From JTS-AC122 sp050246015 (lineage in GTDB: Bacteria > Planctomycetota > Phycisphaerae > Phycisphaerales > UBA1924), in contig JBFWWU010000015.1 of the NCBI GenBank assembly GCA_050246015.1, positions 39,126-103,125 of the forward strand: a stretch of DNA of 64,000 nucleotides, in the 5' to 3' direction. Position 1 is the stretch's first letter. The number at the start of each line of letters is the position of its first letter. The notes under the pieces are model-generated. The model did not search any database. It was not told the DNA's origin and worked only from the letters and a program-made list of their open reading frames with translations. A program made the position numbers and the translations under genes. This document shows, piece after piece, positions 41,930 to 50,678 of this stretch.

Positions 41930-43837
41930 TCAAGCGTCCGGCGCGTCGTTCTCGTCGGTGAACGAATCATCGAGGGTATCGACTGCGTTGGCGGATTCTT
42001 TCAGCCTGCCGAGCCGGCGGCCGACAAATGTGCCCATGCCAAGGAAGAGCACGGCGCTGGCACCGAAGATGCTGCCGGTGTACACCAGTCGCTGATCCGC
42101 GACCGGCCCGCCTCCGATCGACGCCGGCACCGCGACATCGGCGCTGATGCCGTCCGGGCGCTGTGAACGCGTCGAGTTCGCGGCGCTGACGATCGTGCTG
42201 ATCAGCGTGTCCAATACAATCTCGGTTCGCGACGCGTTCTCTCCGCGAATCTCGAAGAGCACCGTCCCCGGCGCCGAGATGTCGGAATAGAGCGCGCTGC
42301 CGAGTTCCGCTCGGAGCGTCCCGCCCGAGGCGAGTTCCTTGATCCCCCGGCGGTCGAGCCGCTCCGCGGTCTGTTCGATGATCTGGGGATCCTGCGCCAG
42401 CGACTGCACGTATTGCTGCCACGCGACCAGTTCCCCGGCGCTGGGCAACCGGCCCTGTCCGTCGCCCTTGATGGTCGACCGCGCGGCGAACGTCGCCGGC
42501 GCGACCTGGTACGCGATCCCCCAACTCAGGGCCAGCAGCACGGCCAGCCCCGCGACGGCGTAGAACATCAAGGAGGCGGTCGCCGACTTGGACTTCTGCT
42601 TGGCGACCTCGGCTTCGCGTCGCTGCAGCGACGCCAGCGCCGCCACGATCCGCGAGCGCTGCGCCAGCACCTGCTCCGCCTCGGCTTGCCGCTTGGCCAG
42701 TGCCGCCTGTGCCTGGGCGATCTTGCGGGTCTGCCCCTGCAGCAGCCCCTTGTAGCGGCGCAAACGCTCGCGGCGCACCCGGGCGCGCGCGGACATCTCA
42801 TCGCCGCTCACTCCGTTGCCGCGCTCTTCCACCGCGTCCAGCGCCTTGCCGAGTTGCTCGGCGAGCGACTTCTTTTCGGCCTCGGCCTTCTTCAGCCGCT
42901 CGTTGAGGAGTTTGATCGCGGTCTCGTACTTGGACAGGTCCGGTGTGCTGTGGCCGGGGTTCTTCCGGGCCTGTTCACGCTCCGATTCCGCTCTGGCAAG
43001 GGCCGCTCGGACCGATTCAAGCTCGCCGCCCAGGTGGGCGATCTGTGCATCCCGCGACGCGATCGCGGCGGTCGCTTCCGCCAGCCGCGACTGCACGTCC
43101 CCCAGTCGCGACTCGGAGTCCGAGCGAAGTTGTTCGAGTTCGTCGGCAAGTTGCTGCGTGCGCTGGCGCGCCGACTCGGCCTGATCGCCGCCCGCCGCGA
43201 GGCGCGTCTTGAGTTCGGCGACTTCCTTGCGCAACTGGTCCGCATCCTTGCCGGCGAACTTCTCGCGCTGCGCGACGGCGATCTCCTTCTCCCGCACCAC
43301 GGCCTCGCGGGCGGTCTGCTCGGCTTCGAGCTTCCGCGCCTGCGCCGCCATGGTCTGCTCGCGTGCTTCGATCTGAAGCAGGTCCGCCTGCACGCGCTGC
43401 TCGCGTTCCTCAAGTTCCTGCGAGAGTTGAACCGCGGCGGCCCGATCGCGCTGCGCCTGCTCCCGCTCCTGGCTGAGTTGCCCGGCGCGGGCATCCAGGT
43501 CCCGCCGCGCGTCGTCGATCACTCGCAGTTTCTCAACGATGTCTTCCTGCGCCCGCCGAAGGGAATCCCGCTCGTTCGCCAGTGCTTCGCGGTCCTGATT
43601 GACCGTCGCGACCTGGCGATCGAGTTCCTCGCGGCGCTGCGCCAGTTCGGCAAGTTGCTCGGTCAGCCGGGCTTCGCGCTCGGCCACCTCCGCGTGCATC
43701 TTCTTGATCGCCCCGAAGTGACTCTCGAGTTGATTCAGGGCGCCAAGCGGATCGGGTCCTCCCGCGGCGCCGCCCGCGGCCCCGCTCTGGTGCGGGGCGC
43801 CGTCGGCCTTCACGGATTCGTTCCTCTCGTTGTGCAT
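41930..43837 (-). CDS. Long coiled-coil membrane protein with Wzz-like C-terminal topology
   Basis: A 635-residue protein. Residues 30-410 are a nearly continuous coiled coil rich in Ala, Glu, Gln and Arg. A first transmembrane helix (LMFYAVAGLAVLLALSWGIAYQV) lies near 430, then about 130 residues of external domain (including ERLDRRGIKELASGG, FEIRGENASRTEIVLDTLIST) and a second helix (SIFGASAVLFLGMGTFVG) near 600. The external part and helix spacing resemble polysaccharide co-polymerases (Wzz-type), but their coiled coil is periplasmic, while here the coil precedes helix 1 and is probably cytoplasmic. No known family fits fully. The ATG at 43837 is chosen over a GTG just before it. Confidence 0.75.
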   Translation of the reverse strand: MHNERNESVKADGAPHQSGAAGGAAGGPDPLGALNQLESHFGAIKKMHAEVAEREARLTEQLAELAQRREELDRQVATVNQDREALANERDSLRRAQEDIVEKLRVIDDARRDLDARAGQLSQEREQAQRDRAAAVQLSQELEEREQRVQADLLQIEAREQTMAAQARKLEAEQTAREAVVREKEIAVAQREKFAGKDADQLRKEVAELKTRLAAGGDQAESARQRTQQLADELEQLRSDSESRLGDVQSRLAEATAAIASRDAQIAHLGGELESVRAALARAESEREQARKNPGHSTPDLSKYETAIKLLNERLKKAEAEKKSLAEQLGKALDAVEERGNGVSGDEMSARARVRRERLRRYKGLLQGQTRKIAQAQAALAKRQAEAEQVLAQRSRIVAALASLQRREAEVAKQKSKSATASLMFYAVAGLAVLLALSWGIAYQVAPATFAARSTIKGDGQGRLPSAGELVAWQQYVQSLAQDPQIIEQTAERLDRRGIKELASGGTLRAELGSALYSDISAPGTVLFEIRGENASRTEIVLDTLISTIVSAANSTRSQRPDGISADVAVPASIGGGPVADQRLVYTGSIFGASAVLFLGMGTFVGRRLGRLKESANAVDTLDDSFTDENDAPDA

Positions 43838-44043
43838 CACGCTCCGTCCATGTCATCACCCCGGACGCCGCGGAGGCCGCACGAGCCGCGCGCGTCGGTC
43901 CCGTATGGACTATCGGTCCGCGCCGAGCGAAACTGAATGGGTCGCGCCGGCCGCCGGTGCGTTCCGCACAGGATTCGGCTCCCGCACGCAGTCGTGCACC
44001 GCCCCCGCGGCCCACCCGGTCTCCGCGCACCTTTTGCCGGTGC

Positions 44044-44919
44044 TCACCGCGGAGTCGATTCCTCGGTTTCCGGACGTTCCCCCTCCGCCAGCGCCGGCTG
44101 CACCACCTGCTTCCCCGGCACCAGCACGCCACCGGTCAGAACGAACCGCAGCGCCTCGTCCACGCTGATCGGCATCTCCACCGCGCTCGACGCCGGGACG
44201 GAAATCGTGAAGCCGGTGAACGGCGTCGGCGTCGATGGAATGAAGATCGTGACCGCCGCCTCGCCCGCTTGCTCCTTCACGACCTTCATTCCCTCGCTGG
44301 TCACAAAGCCGATCGTCCAGATCCCCTTGCGCGGGTACTCCACCAGCACCACGCGCTTGAACGCGATCTGCTGCTCCCCGAAGATCATGTCCACGACCTG
44401 TTTCACGTGCGGGTACACCTGCTTGAACACCGGGATCCGCGTCATGAAGACCTCGAACTGCCGGTAGATCTTCCGCCCGATCAGACCGCCCAGGATCCGC
44501 CCGGCCAGGTAGATCAGGATGACCGCCACGAACAGACCGATGAACCGGAAGTACCAGTGTTCGTCCCAGTACCGCTTGAACTTCGTCGCCCGGATTTCTT
44601 CCTTGAGTTGCGCGTCGTCGCGCTTGGTCGCGATCAGCGCGTCCGCCGGTCCGGACCGCTCTAGACTCTGCCGATACTGCGTCACTTCCTCGGGCGTGAC
44701 CGCGAACCACGACGGGAGGCTCTTTTCCGATACGTGCGGGAACCCCCAGAGAACGCTCGCCCGGATCCCGCGGTTGATCGGCTCGGCGACCTGCCGATCC
44801 AGGAACAGGTACGCCTGCCAGACGATCCAGAGTGTCAGGACGGACGGCAGGAGGACCGCTAGTCCGCGGACGAAAAATCGGCGAAAGTCGGATGTGAACG
44901 TGGTTGGTTGGCGCGCCAT
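44044..44919 (-). CDS. DUF502 family membrane protein
   Basis: A 291-residue protein with two N-terminal transmembrane helices (FFVRGLAVLLPSVLTLWIVW and FRFIGLFVAVILIYLAGRILG) flanking a soluble stretch. The DUF502 core follows: RIPVFKQVYPHVKQVVD, VVLVEYPRKGIWTIGFVTS, VTIFIPSTPTPFTGF and MSVDEAL-like PISVDEALRFVLTGGV. The family is widespread and its function is unsettled; plant members affect membrane signalling. The stretch between the helices is about 60 residues longer than usual. The start at 44919 places the first helix normally. Confidence 0.88.
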   Translation of the reverse strand: MARQPTTFTSDFRRFFVRGLAVLLPSVLTLWIVWQAYLFLDRQVAEPINRGIRASVLWGFPHVSEKSLPSWFAVTPEEVTQYRQSLERSGPADALIATKRDDAQLKEEIRATKFKRYWDEHWYFRFIGLFVAVILIYLAGRILGGLIGRKIYRQFEVFMTRIPVFKQVYPHVKQVVDMIFGEQQIAFKRVVLVEYPRKGIWTIGFVTSEGMKVVKEQAGEAAVTIFIPSTPTPFTGFTISVPASSAVEMPISVDEALRFVLTGGVLVPGKQVVQPALAEGERPETEESTPR

Positions 44920-45132
44920 GTGTGGAATCCCCGCCGCTCGTGTGGAGTCTCCGCGTCGGCCCTCGCGTGGGGCAGTCACAGTATGCGGCCCGGTACCGCA
45001 ATACCGGCGCCGCCGCCCTCGCCCCCCCTCGCCCCGAGCGCCGAAAAAATCCTCCAGCGGCCCCTCTTTCATGAGCCAGCGCGCCCTTGCGTGTTGCGTC
45101 ATCCTGTGGCCTCATCAAAAGGAGACTACGCG

Positions 45133-46176
45133 ATGAATCATGCGACGAGATTACTGATAGCGTGCGCGGCGGTTGGGATGGGTTCGGCGGCGGCCTTCGG
45201 TCAAGGCGCCTTCACCATCAACGACGGCTCGCGCGTGTTCACGCAGACTGCCCTGGGCACCGCGACCGGGTCAGGGCAACCCTGCAACTTCTCCGTCGAC
45301 GGCGCTGACCACCTCGTCCAGAACTGGTGGTGGATCGGAGAGGGTCTCAGCCGTACCCGGGAGTTCGCCCTGGACGCCGCGAGCGTCACGTCCGCCGGCG
45401 GCAGCGGCGCGACCTCGTATCAGCAGACCTTTGACCTGGGCTCCATCATCGTCCGGATCGACTACCTCGTCGAAGCCGTCGGTTCCAACGGGGGCATGAT
45501 CACGCAGACCGTGACCGTCACCAATCAAGCGATCACCCCGGCCACCATCGACCTGTTCAACATTGTCGATCCTTCCATCTCGGGCACCATCGGGTCCGAT
45601 GTCTCGCTTGGGCCGCAGCACCCCGACACCATCGTGATCCGAGATTCGGCCACCAACGTCGTGGCCCGGATGTACGTCCCGGGACGCTCCGGCGTGCAGA
45701 CCGGCACAGCCCCGAACGTCCGGGATCGCATGACCGACGCCGACCTGGATGTTTTCACCGGCACCTCCGCTGCGTACGCCGGTCCGGATTGTTCGCTGGG
45801 CGTGCAGTGGAGATTCGCCGGGATTCCCCGCGGCCGGTCGCGCTCCTGCACCGTGGTCTTTGCTGTCAACGTCGCTCAGCCGCTCGTGCCGACCGGGGCC
45901 TGCTCCCTGGGCAGCGGCGCGTGCGAGTTCACCACGGCGCACGACTGCGAGGTCCGCGGCGGGATGTATTTGGGCGACGGAACCCACTGCCCCAACCCCA
46001 CCTGCCCCTGCGACTGGAACGGCTCGGGGTCGCTCAACAGCCAGGACTTCTTCGACTTCCTTGTCGATTTCTTCCTCGGCATCTCCGACTACAACTTCGA
46101 CGGCGTCGTCAACAGCCAGGACTACTTCGATTACTTGACGTGCTTCTTCACCGCCCCGCCCACCTGCATCCCCTGA
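45133..46176 (+). CDS. Secreted protein with QNWWW motif and dockerin-like C-terminus
   Basis: A 347-residue protein with a signal peptide (residues 1-24, ending AFG-Q) and AAAAGGAG eight bases before the ATG. DHLVQNWWW (59-67) and the preceding FTQ segment mark it as a paralogue of the truncated protein at 1-785. The middle is beta-rich. A Cys-rich block (ACSLGSGACEFTTAHDCEVRGG) precedes the tail, where SLNSQDFFDFLVDFF and VVNSQDYFDYLTCFF form two dockerin-like units. The protein is exported and probably surface-attached; its role is unknown. It is divergent from the DUF502 gene. Confidence 0.85.
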   Translation: MNHATRLLIACAAVGMGSAAAFGQGAFTINDGSRVFTQTALGTATGSGQPCNFSVDGADHLVQNWWWIGEGLSRTREFALDAASVTSAGGSGATSYQQTFDLGSIIVRIDYLVEAVGSNGGMITQTVTVTNQAITPATIDLFNIVDPSISGTIGSDVSLGPQHPDTIVIRDSATNVVARMYVPGRSGVQTGTAPNVRDRMTDADLDVFTGTSAAYAGPDCSLGVQWRFAGIPRGRSRSCTVVFAVNVAQPLVPTGACSLGSGACEFTTAHDCEVRGGMYLGDGTHCPNPTCPCDWNGSGSLNSQDFFDFLVDFFLGISDYNFDGVVNSQDYFDYLTCFFTAPPTCIP

Positions 46177-46239
46177 CATGGGCCACGTTGCCGGATCAGA
46201 TGTGCGACATCGGCGTCAGGCCCCGGGCGAGCCGTCGTC

Positions 46240-46542
46240 CTAGGGCTTGACGCCTTTCACGCGCCCCGGCGTCGTGTACTTCCGGATCGCGCGCTCCATG
46301 TCCACCCCGTTGATGTTCGCCAGGGTCATCAGCCACGCGAGCACGTCCGCGAACTCCTCCTCGAGATTGTCCCGCTGCTTCCGGGTCGGTTTCTGACCCG
46401 GCGCGTTCTCCTGCAGCGATGTCGCGAGTTCGCCGATCTCTTCGATGAGCCACATGAACGTGCCGGGAGTCCCGCGTGCCGCGTCGGTCGTTGAGTACCG
46501 CTCGCGGATGAGTTCCTGAAAATCAGTGACCGTGGTGGGCAT
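46240..46542 (-). CDS. MazG-like nucleotide pyrophosphohydrolase
   Basis: A 100-residue all-alpha NTP pyrophosphatase domain. The metal motif is visible as EEIGELA followed, some 30 residues on, by LEEEFADVLAWL, the EExxE...ExxD pattern of MazG and dUTPase-like proteins. Such single-domain forms remove abnormal nucleoside triphosphates. It lies 38 bases downstream of lysA on the same strand and is convergent with the secreted protein gene. Confidence 0.87.
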   Translation of the reverse strand: MPTTVTDFQELIRERYSTTDAARGTPGTFMWLIEEIGELATSLQENAPGQKPTRKQRDNLEEEFADVLAWLMTLANINGVDMERAIRKYTTPGRVKGVKP

Positions 46543-46580
46543 GGGATTGGCCGCCGGTTGGGGGACTGGATTCGACCGGG

Positions 46581-47996
46581 TTACGACAACGCGGCGTCGA
46601 GTTCGTCCCGGACAAGATCAGCATACGACTCGCGCCGCCGGATGAGCGTGCTCGTATTGTGCTCCACCATGACCTCCGCGGGCAGCGGGTGCGAGTTGTA
46701 TCGGCTCGCCATCGCCATGCCGTACGCGCCCGCCGCGAACACCGCCAGCACGTCCCCCCGCGCCACCGGGGGCAGCAACCGATCCTTGGCCAGGAAATCC
46801 CCGGACTCGCAGATCGGCCCCACCACGTCCGCGGTCTCTAGCCCGGGAAGGTCAAGTTTCTCAGCGCGCCGGGGTGGCTCGTGCTGGCTCGCCACCGACG
46901 CGGGCCAGATGAAGTGGAACGCCCCGTACAGCGCCGGCCGGATCAGCGTGTGCATCCCCGCGTCGCACACGATGAACTTCTTCACCCCCGACTGCTTCAC
47001 GTACTGCACCCGCGTCAGCAGCACACCAGCGTTCGCGCTGATCGTCCGCCCCGGCTCGATGATGAACTTCATCCCCGCCCGCGCCCGATCACGCAGCATC
47101 GGTACGATCGCCGCGGCGTAGTCCGACGCCGCCAGTGACACGCCCGATTGATAGTCCGCCGCGAACCCCCCGCCCAGGTCCAGCGTGTCGATCACGAACC
47201 CCAGGCCGGCCAGTTCGTCCACCAGCGACAACACCTTGGTGATCGCTTCCACATACGGCTGCACGGAGTTGATCGGCGAGCCAAGGTGGATGTGCAGCCC
47301 CGTGAGCCTGAGGTTCGGATGTCGCCCGAAATGCTGAAAGAACTCACGCGCCCGGCGCAGATCCACGCCGAACTTGTTCTCCGCCTTGCCCGTCGTCGTA
47401 TAGGCGTGCGTGCGAGGGTCCACGTCCGGGTTGACGCGCAGCGCGGCCCGCGCCTCCACGCCCAGTTGGCGCGAGATCCCCGCGATCGTGTGAAACTCGG
47501 CTTCTGACTCGATATTGAACATCCCGATCGGCTCGGGAGTCGCCCCCGCGGCCGAAATCGGCGGCAGGGCCGGCGCCCGGCGCCGCTGAAACTCCGTAGG
47601 CCCGTCGCCGGGCGCCGCCGCTGAGTTGGTCATCGGCTCGGCGTCCTCGCCCAGCGCTTCCCGGATCTCCTCCTCGGTCTTTCCCACGCCGGCGTACAGC
47701 ACCCGCCCGCCCGGCACGCCGACCACGCGCGTTCGGTACAACTCCCCTCCCGAGACGACATCCATCCCGCACCCGCGCTCCGCCAGCGCCCGCAGCACGT
47801 GCAGATTCGAGCACGACTTCACCGAGTAGCAGATCAGCGGGCTCAGTTCCGCGAACGCCTCCACCAGACGGTCGTAGTGCATCGTCAGCGTGCGGCGCGA
47901 GTAGACGTAGGTCGGCGTGCCGAACCGGGCGGCCAGATCCGTGAGGTCAACGCCCTCGGCAAACAGCCGCCCGTCGGCATAGCGGAAGTGGTCCAT
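46581..47996 (-). CDS. lysA: Diaminopimelate decarboxylase
   Basis: A 471-residue PLP enzyme making lysine from meso-diaminopimelate. The PLP lysine is Lys60 (YSVKSCSN, usually YAVKANSN), with GMDVVSGGEL, LHIHLGSPI, LDLGGGFAADY, EPGRTISANAGVLL and the substrate-side CESGDFLA from the partner subunit. An insertion of about 40 residues (roughly 117-156, Pro/Ala-rich) interrupts the barrel between KTEEEIREAL and GMFNIESEAE. The ATG at 47996 gives the normal family start. A small DUF4870 gene lies just upstream. Confidence 0.93.
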   Translation of the reverse strand: MDHFRYADGRLFAEGVDLTDLAARFGTPTYVYSRRTLTMHYDRLVEAFAELSPLICYSVKSCSNLHVLRALAERGCGMDVVSGGELYRTRVVGVPGGRVLYAGVGKTEEEIREALGEDAEPMTNSAAAPGDGPTEFQRRRAPALPPISAAGATPEPIGMFNIESEAEFHTIAGISRQLGVEARAALRVNPDVDPRTHAYTTTGKAENKFGVDLRRAREFFQHFGRHPNLRLTGLHIHLGSPINSVQPYVEAITKVLSLVDELAGLGFVIDTLDLGGGFAADYQSGVSLAASDYAAAIVPMLRDRARAGMKFIIEPGRTISANAGVLLTRVQYVKQSGVKKFIVCDAGMHTLIRPALYGAFHFIWPASVASQHEPPRRAEKLDLPGLETADVVGPICESGDFLAKDRLLPPVARGDVLAVFAAGAYGMAMASRYNSHPLPAEVMVEHNTSTLIRRRESYADLVRDELDAALS

Positions 47997-48043
47997 GCCC
48001 AAAGGTAGTGAGTTGGTGGTGGCCAGGCACGTCGCCGGGCGTC

Positions 48044-48433
48044 CTAGCCCCCGATGAGCCGGATGCACATCGGATACCGGTAGAACTGTCCGCGGTTCGC
48101 CGCCACCGCCGCCACGATGCTCATGACCACGCCGAAGATAATCACCGGTACGAGCAGCACGAAGAATGACGCGACGGCCACGATCAGCAGGGTCAGTTGG
48201 AAGTTCACCGCTTCACGCCCGTGGTCGTCCAGAAACGGCGACTCCTTCCGTCGCGCCATCCACATCACCAGGGGCGCGATGATCGACAGGATGCCGCCGG
48301 TGAAGACGTACGCCATCACCGGCGCCAAATGGGTCAACACCGCGTACGTGCGCTCGCCGCTGGGCGCTTGTTCGTCCACCACGTGCTGTGAAGATCGGTG
48401 CATGTCCGGGTTCATGGCGGCTGCCCATGTCAT
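48044..48433 (-). CDS. DUF4870 family membrane protein
   Basis: A 129-residue protein with three hydrophobic segments (VLTHLAPVMAYVFTGGILSIIAPLVMW, LTLLIVAVASFFVLLVPVIIFGVVMSIVAAVAA). The DUF4870 pattern is clear: an early HLAP, PLVMWMARRKESPFLDDHGREAVNFQ and a Tyr/Pro-rich end. The function of the family is not known. The ATG at 48433 has GAGAGG upstream. It precedes lysA by 47 bases on the same strand. Confidence 0.85.
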   Translation of the reverse strand: MTWAAAMNPDMHRSSQHVVDEQAPSGERTYAVLTHLAPVMAYVFTGGILSIIAPLVMWMARRKESPFLDDHGREAVNFQLTLLIVAVASFFVLLVPVIIFGVVMSIVAAVAANRGQFYRYPMCIRLIGG

Positions 48434-48529
48434 GGTCTGTCCTCTCCGCAGGCGTATCAAGTGTGCTTGGGAATGCCTGCGAACCGATTTCACCGTGCAT
48501 GCCAGGCCCGATGCGACCCAGCGTGCGAT

Positions 48530-49588
48530 TCACGGGGCCCTCGGCCTAGCGAGTCTCATCTGCCCGCTCGGATCCGAGATGATCGGTTCGGCGTCCGGCG
48601 CCGGCCACACGATGGCGCTGACACCCGGAAATGCCGAGTGAAGCCGAGGCAGCACGCCCGGCCCGGACACGCAGACGGCCGACGCGAGCGAGTCGGAGAG
48701 TTCCCCGCGCGGGGCCATGATGGTGCACATCACGCCCCCCCTTACCCCCAGCCCTGTTCGCGGATCCAGGATGTGCGAGTACCGCTCCCCCGCGATCTCG
48801 ATGAACTGCTGCGAGTCGCCGGACGTTGATACCGCGGCGTTGCACAGCAGCAGCGACCGGGAGCAGCCGTCGGGATTCGACCCCATCAGGATCGGCGCCG
48901 GGAGGTCGATGGTCCAGGCGTCGCCTCCTGGGGGCGGGTCGCCCGCCACGATGTCACCCGACATCGACACCAGGCAGCGCGGGTACCCCCGCTCCCTGAG
49001 CCTCTCGACCGCCCGCTGGGCGGCGTACCCCTTGCCGATGCCGCCCAGGTCCAGTTGCATTCCCCGGCGGCTCAGGGATACGGTGCGGTACAGCCCGTTC
49101 AACTCGACCGCGTTGTACCCGACACTGGCGCGGGCCGCCTCACGCACTTGTTGATCGGGAAGCCGCAGATCCCGCCGGGATTGCCTCCAGAGTTTCACGA
49201 GCGGGCCGACGGTGACGTCGAATGCGCCGCCGGACGCCTCCGATACGGCCCGAGCCGTGGTCAAAACATCGAACAGGTCGGCGGAGACGGGGATCGGACC
49301 CGACGGGCCCGCGGCGGACGCGGCGCACAGCCGCATCAGTTCGCTCCGCGGCCGGTAGTCGCTCATGCAATCATCAAGTTGCCCGATACGATCGAAGGCC
49401 GCCGCCGCCGCGTCCACCGCGTCGTCATGTGTTGGTGCGTACAGCACCACCTTCGCCGGAACTCCCATGCAGACCCGCGTAAACTCGAAGCGTGCGAGCG
49501 GCCCGGCCGACGCGCAGCCGCAGAGCCAGATCGCCGCGATTGCGGCAACGACCAGAGCGCCAAGACGATCACACACTGAGTGCAACAC
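48530..49588 (-). CDS. apbE: FAD:protein FMN transferase (ApbE), lipoprotein
   Basis: About 352 residues. A hydrophobic N-terminal helix ends in a lipobox (IWLCGC), so the enzyme is anchored outside the inner membrane. Family blocks are MSDYRPRSELMRL, GGAFDVTVGPLVKLW, LDLGGIGKGYAAQRAV, STSGDSQQF, YSHILDPRTG and the Mg-binding end SDSLASAVCVSG. ApbE transfers FMN from FAD to a Thr of exported flavoproteins such as RnfG/NqrC. The start is uncertain: a GTG at 49588 gives a complete signal, and a second GTG lies at 49576. With the first, only one base separates it from the divergent FGE-like gene. Confidence 0.88.
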   Translation of the reverse strand: MLHSVCDRLGALVVAAIAAIWLCGCASAGPLARFEFTRVCMGVPAKVVLYAPTHDDAVDAAAAAFDRIGQLDDCMSDYRPRSELMRLCAASAAGPSGPIPVSADLFDVLTTARAVSEASGGAFDVTVGPLVKLWRQSRRDLRLPDQQVREAARASVGYNAVELNGLYRTVSLSRRGMQLDLGGIGKGYAAQRAVERLRERGYPRCLVSMSGDIVAGDPPPGGDAWTIDLPAPILMGSNPDGCSRSLLLCNAAVSTSGDSQQFIEIAGERYSHILDPRTGLGVRGGVMCTIMAPRGELSDSLASAVCVSGPGVLPRLHSAFPGVSAIVWPAPDAEPIISDPSGQMRLARPRAP

Positions 49589-49589
49589 G

Positions 49590-50561
49590 ATGACACACAC
49601 TAGGAAGCGGGGAACATTCGTATTGGTCGGCGCCGCCGGTTTGCTGATCGGGCTCGGCGCGAGCGGGCGCGTGAACCAGCCGCACAAGCCGGCATCGGCT
49701 CCCCCCGCGCCCCCATCTTCCGCGGAGCCGACCAAGCCGCTCAAGCCGTTCGAGCAGGAAGTGCCCAGCGCCGCGTTCAAGTTTGAGATGATCCCGATCC
49801 CGGGCGACGACAAGAAGGGCATCAAGCCGTTCTGGATCGGAAAGACCGAACTCACCTGGGAAGCCTTCGATGTATTTATCTACCGGCTTGACGAGGGCGG
49901 GCCAGACGCCCCGCTGCCGGACAATATGGATCCGAAATCCGACGCCGCGACCAGGCCCACCAAGCCCTACCTGCCTCCCGATCGAGGGTTCGGGCACGAG
50001 GGGTACGCGGCGATCTCGCTCTCGCAGCACAACGCGATCATGTTCTGCAAGTGGCTGAGTGAAAAAACGGGAAAGCACTACCGGCTGCCGACCGAGGACG
50101 AGTGGGAGCACGCCTGCCGGGCCGGCGCCCCCGCCGACTGGGAGTACTCCTTCGGGAATGATCCCGGCAAACTGGGGGACTACGCCTGGTACGACGCCAA
50201 CTCCGAGGAATCTCCGCACCCGGTCGCGTCCAAAAAGCCTAACGCCTGGGGCCTCTACGACATGCACGGCAACGTCGGTGAGTGGGTCATCAGCCGCGAC
50301 GGGAAACGAGTCGTCAAGGGCGGCCGCTGGGACGAGCCGGCGGCGAACGCCAAGATCTCCGCCCGCGACGAACAGGATCGGTCGTGGAACATCACTGACC
50401 CACAGATCCCCAAGAGCAAGTGGTGGCTGAGCGACGGCTCGTACATCGGCTTCCGCGTCGTCTGCGATCCGAAACCGATCAAAGAGGATTCAAAGCCGGA
50501 GAAGCCCGAACTGCCGGGCATTCCCAAGCCGGCGCACGATGCGCCGGGAGAGAAGAAATAG
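49590..50561 (+). CDS. Exported SUMF1/FGE-like domain protein without the catalytic cysteines
   Basis: A 323-residue protein with a signal peptide or membrane anchor (FVLVGAAGLLIGLGASG) and a Pro-rich linker. The formylglycine-generating-enzyme fold covers residues 65-295: IGKTELTWEAFDVF, RLPTEDEWEHACRAG, SKKPNAWGLYDMHGNVGEWV, VVKGGRW, and GFRVVCDP. The Cys pair that performs oxidation in true FGE is absent from the GGRW region, so it is likely one of the many structural or binding relatives. The C-terminus is Lys/Pro/Glu-rich. The gene starts almost back to back with apbE. Confidence 0.85.
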   Translation: MTHTRKRGTFVLVGAAGLLIGLGASGRVNQPHKPASAPPAPPSSAEPTKPLKPFEQEVPSAAFKFEMIPIPGDDKKGIKPFWIGKTELTWEAFDVFIYRLDEGGPDAPLPDNMDPKSDAATRPTKPYLPPDRGFGHEGYAAISLSQHNAIMFCKWLSEKTGKHYRLPTEDEWEHACRAGAPADWEYSFGNDPGKLGDYAWYDANSEESPHPVASKKPNAWGLYDMHGNVGEWVISRDGKRVVKGGRWDEPAANAKISARDEQDRSWNITDPQIPKSKWWLSDGSYIGFRVVCDPKPIKEDSKPEKPELPGIPKPAHDAPGEKK

Positions 50562-50625
50562 CCTCAGCCAGACTCGGAGCCTATTGCCGAGTGCCGAGTA
50601 CCTATCGCCTGCCCCCACTCGTGGA

Positions 50626-50647
50626 GCGGGCGTCCCGCCCGCCTCTT
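50626..50647 (+). terminator. Hairpin terminator between convergent genes
   Basis: GCGGGCG (50626-50632) pairs with CGCCCGC (50636-50642) around TCC, followed by CTCTTTAA. It lies 65 bases after the FGE-like gene and before the end of the convergent dockerin-type gene. The T-run is short, so strength is moderate. Confidence 0.5.
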
Positions 50648-50678
50648 TAAGCCTCTTCCGCGATCTGGCGTTGTAAAG

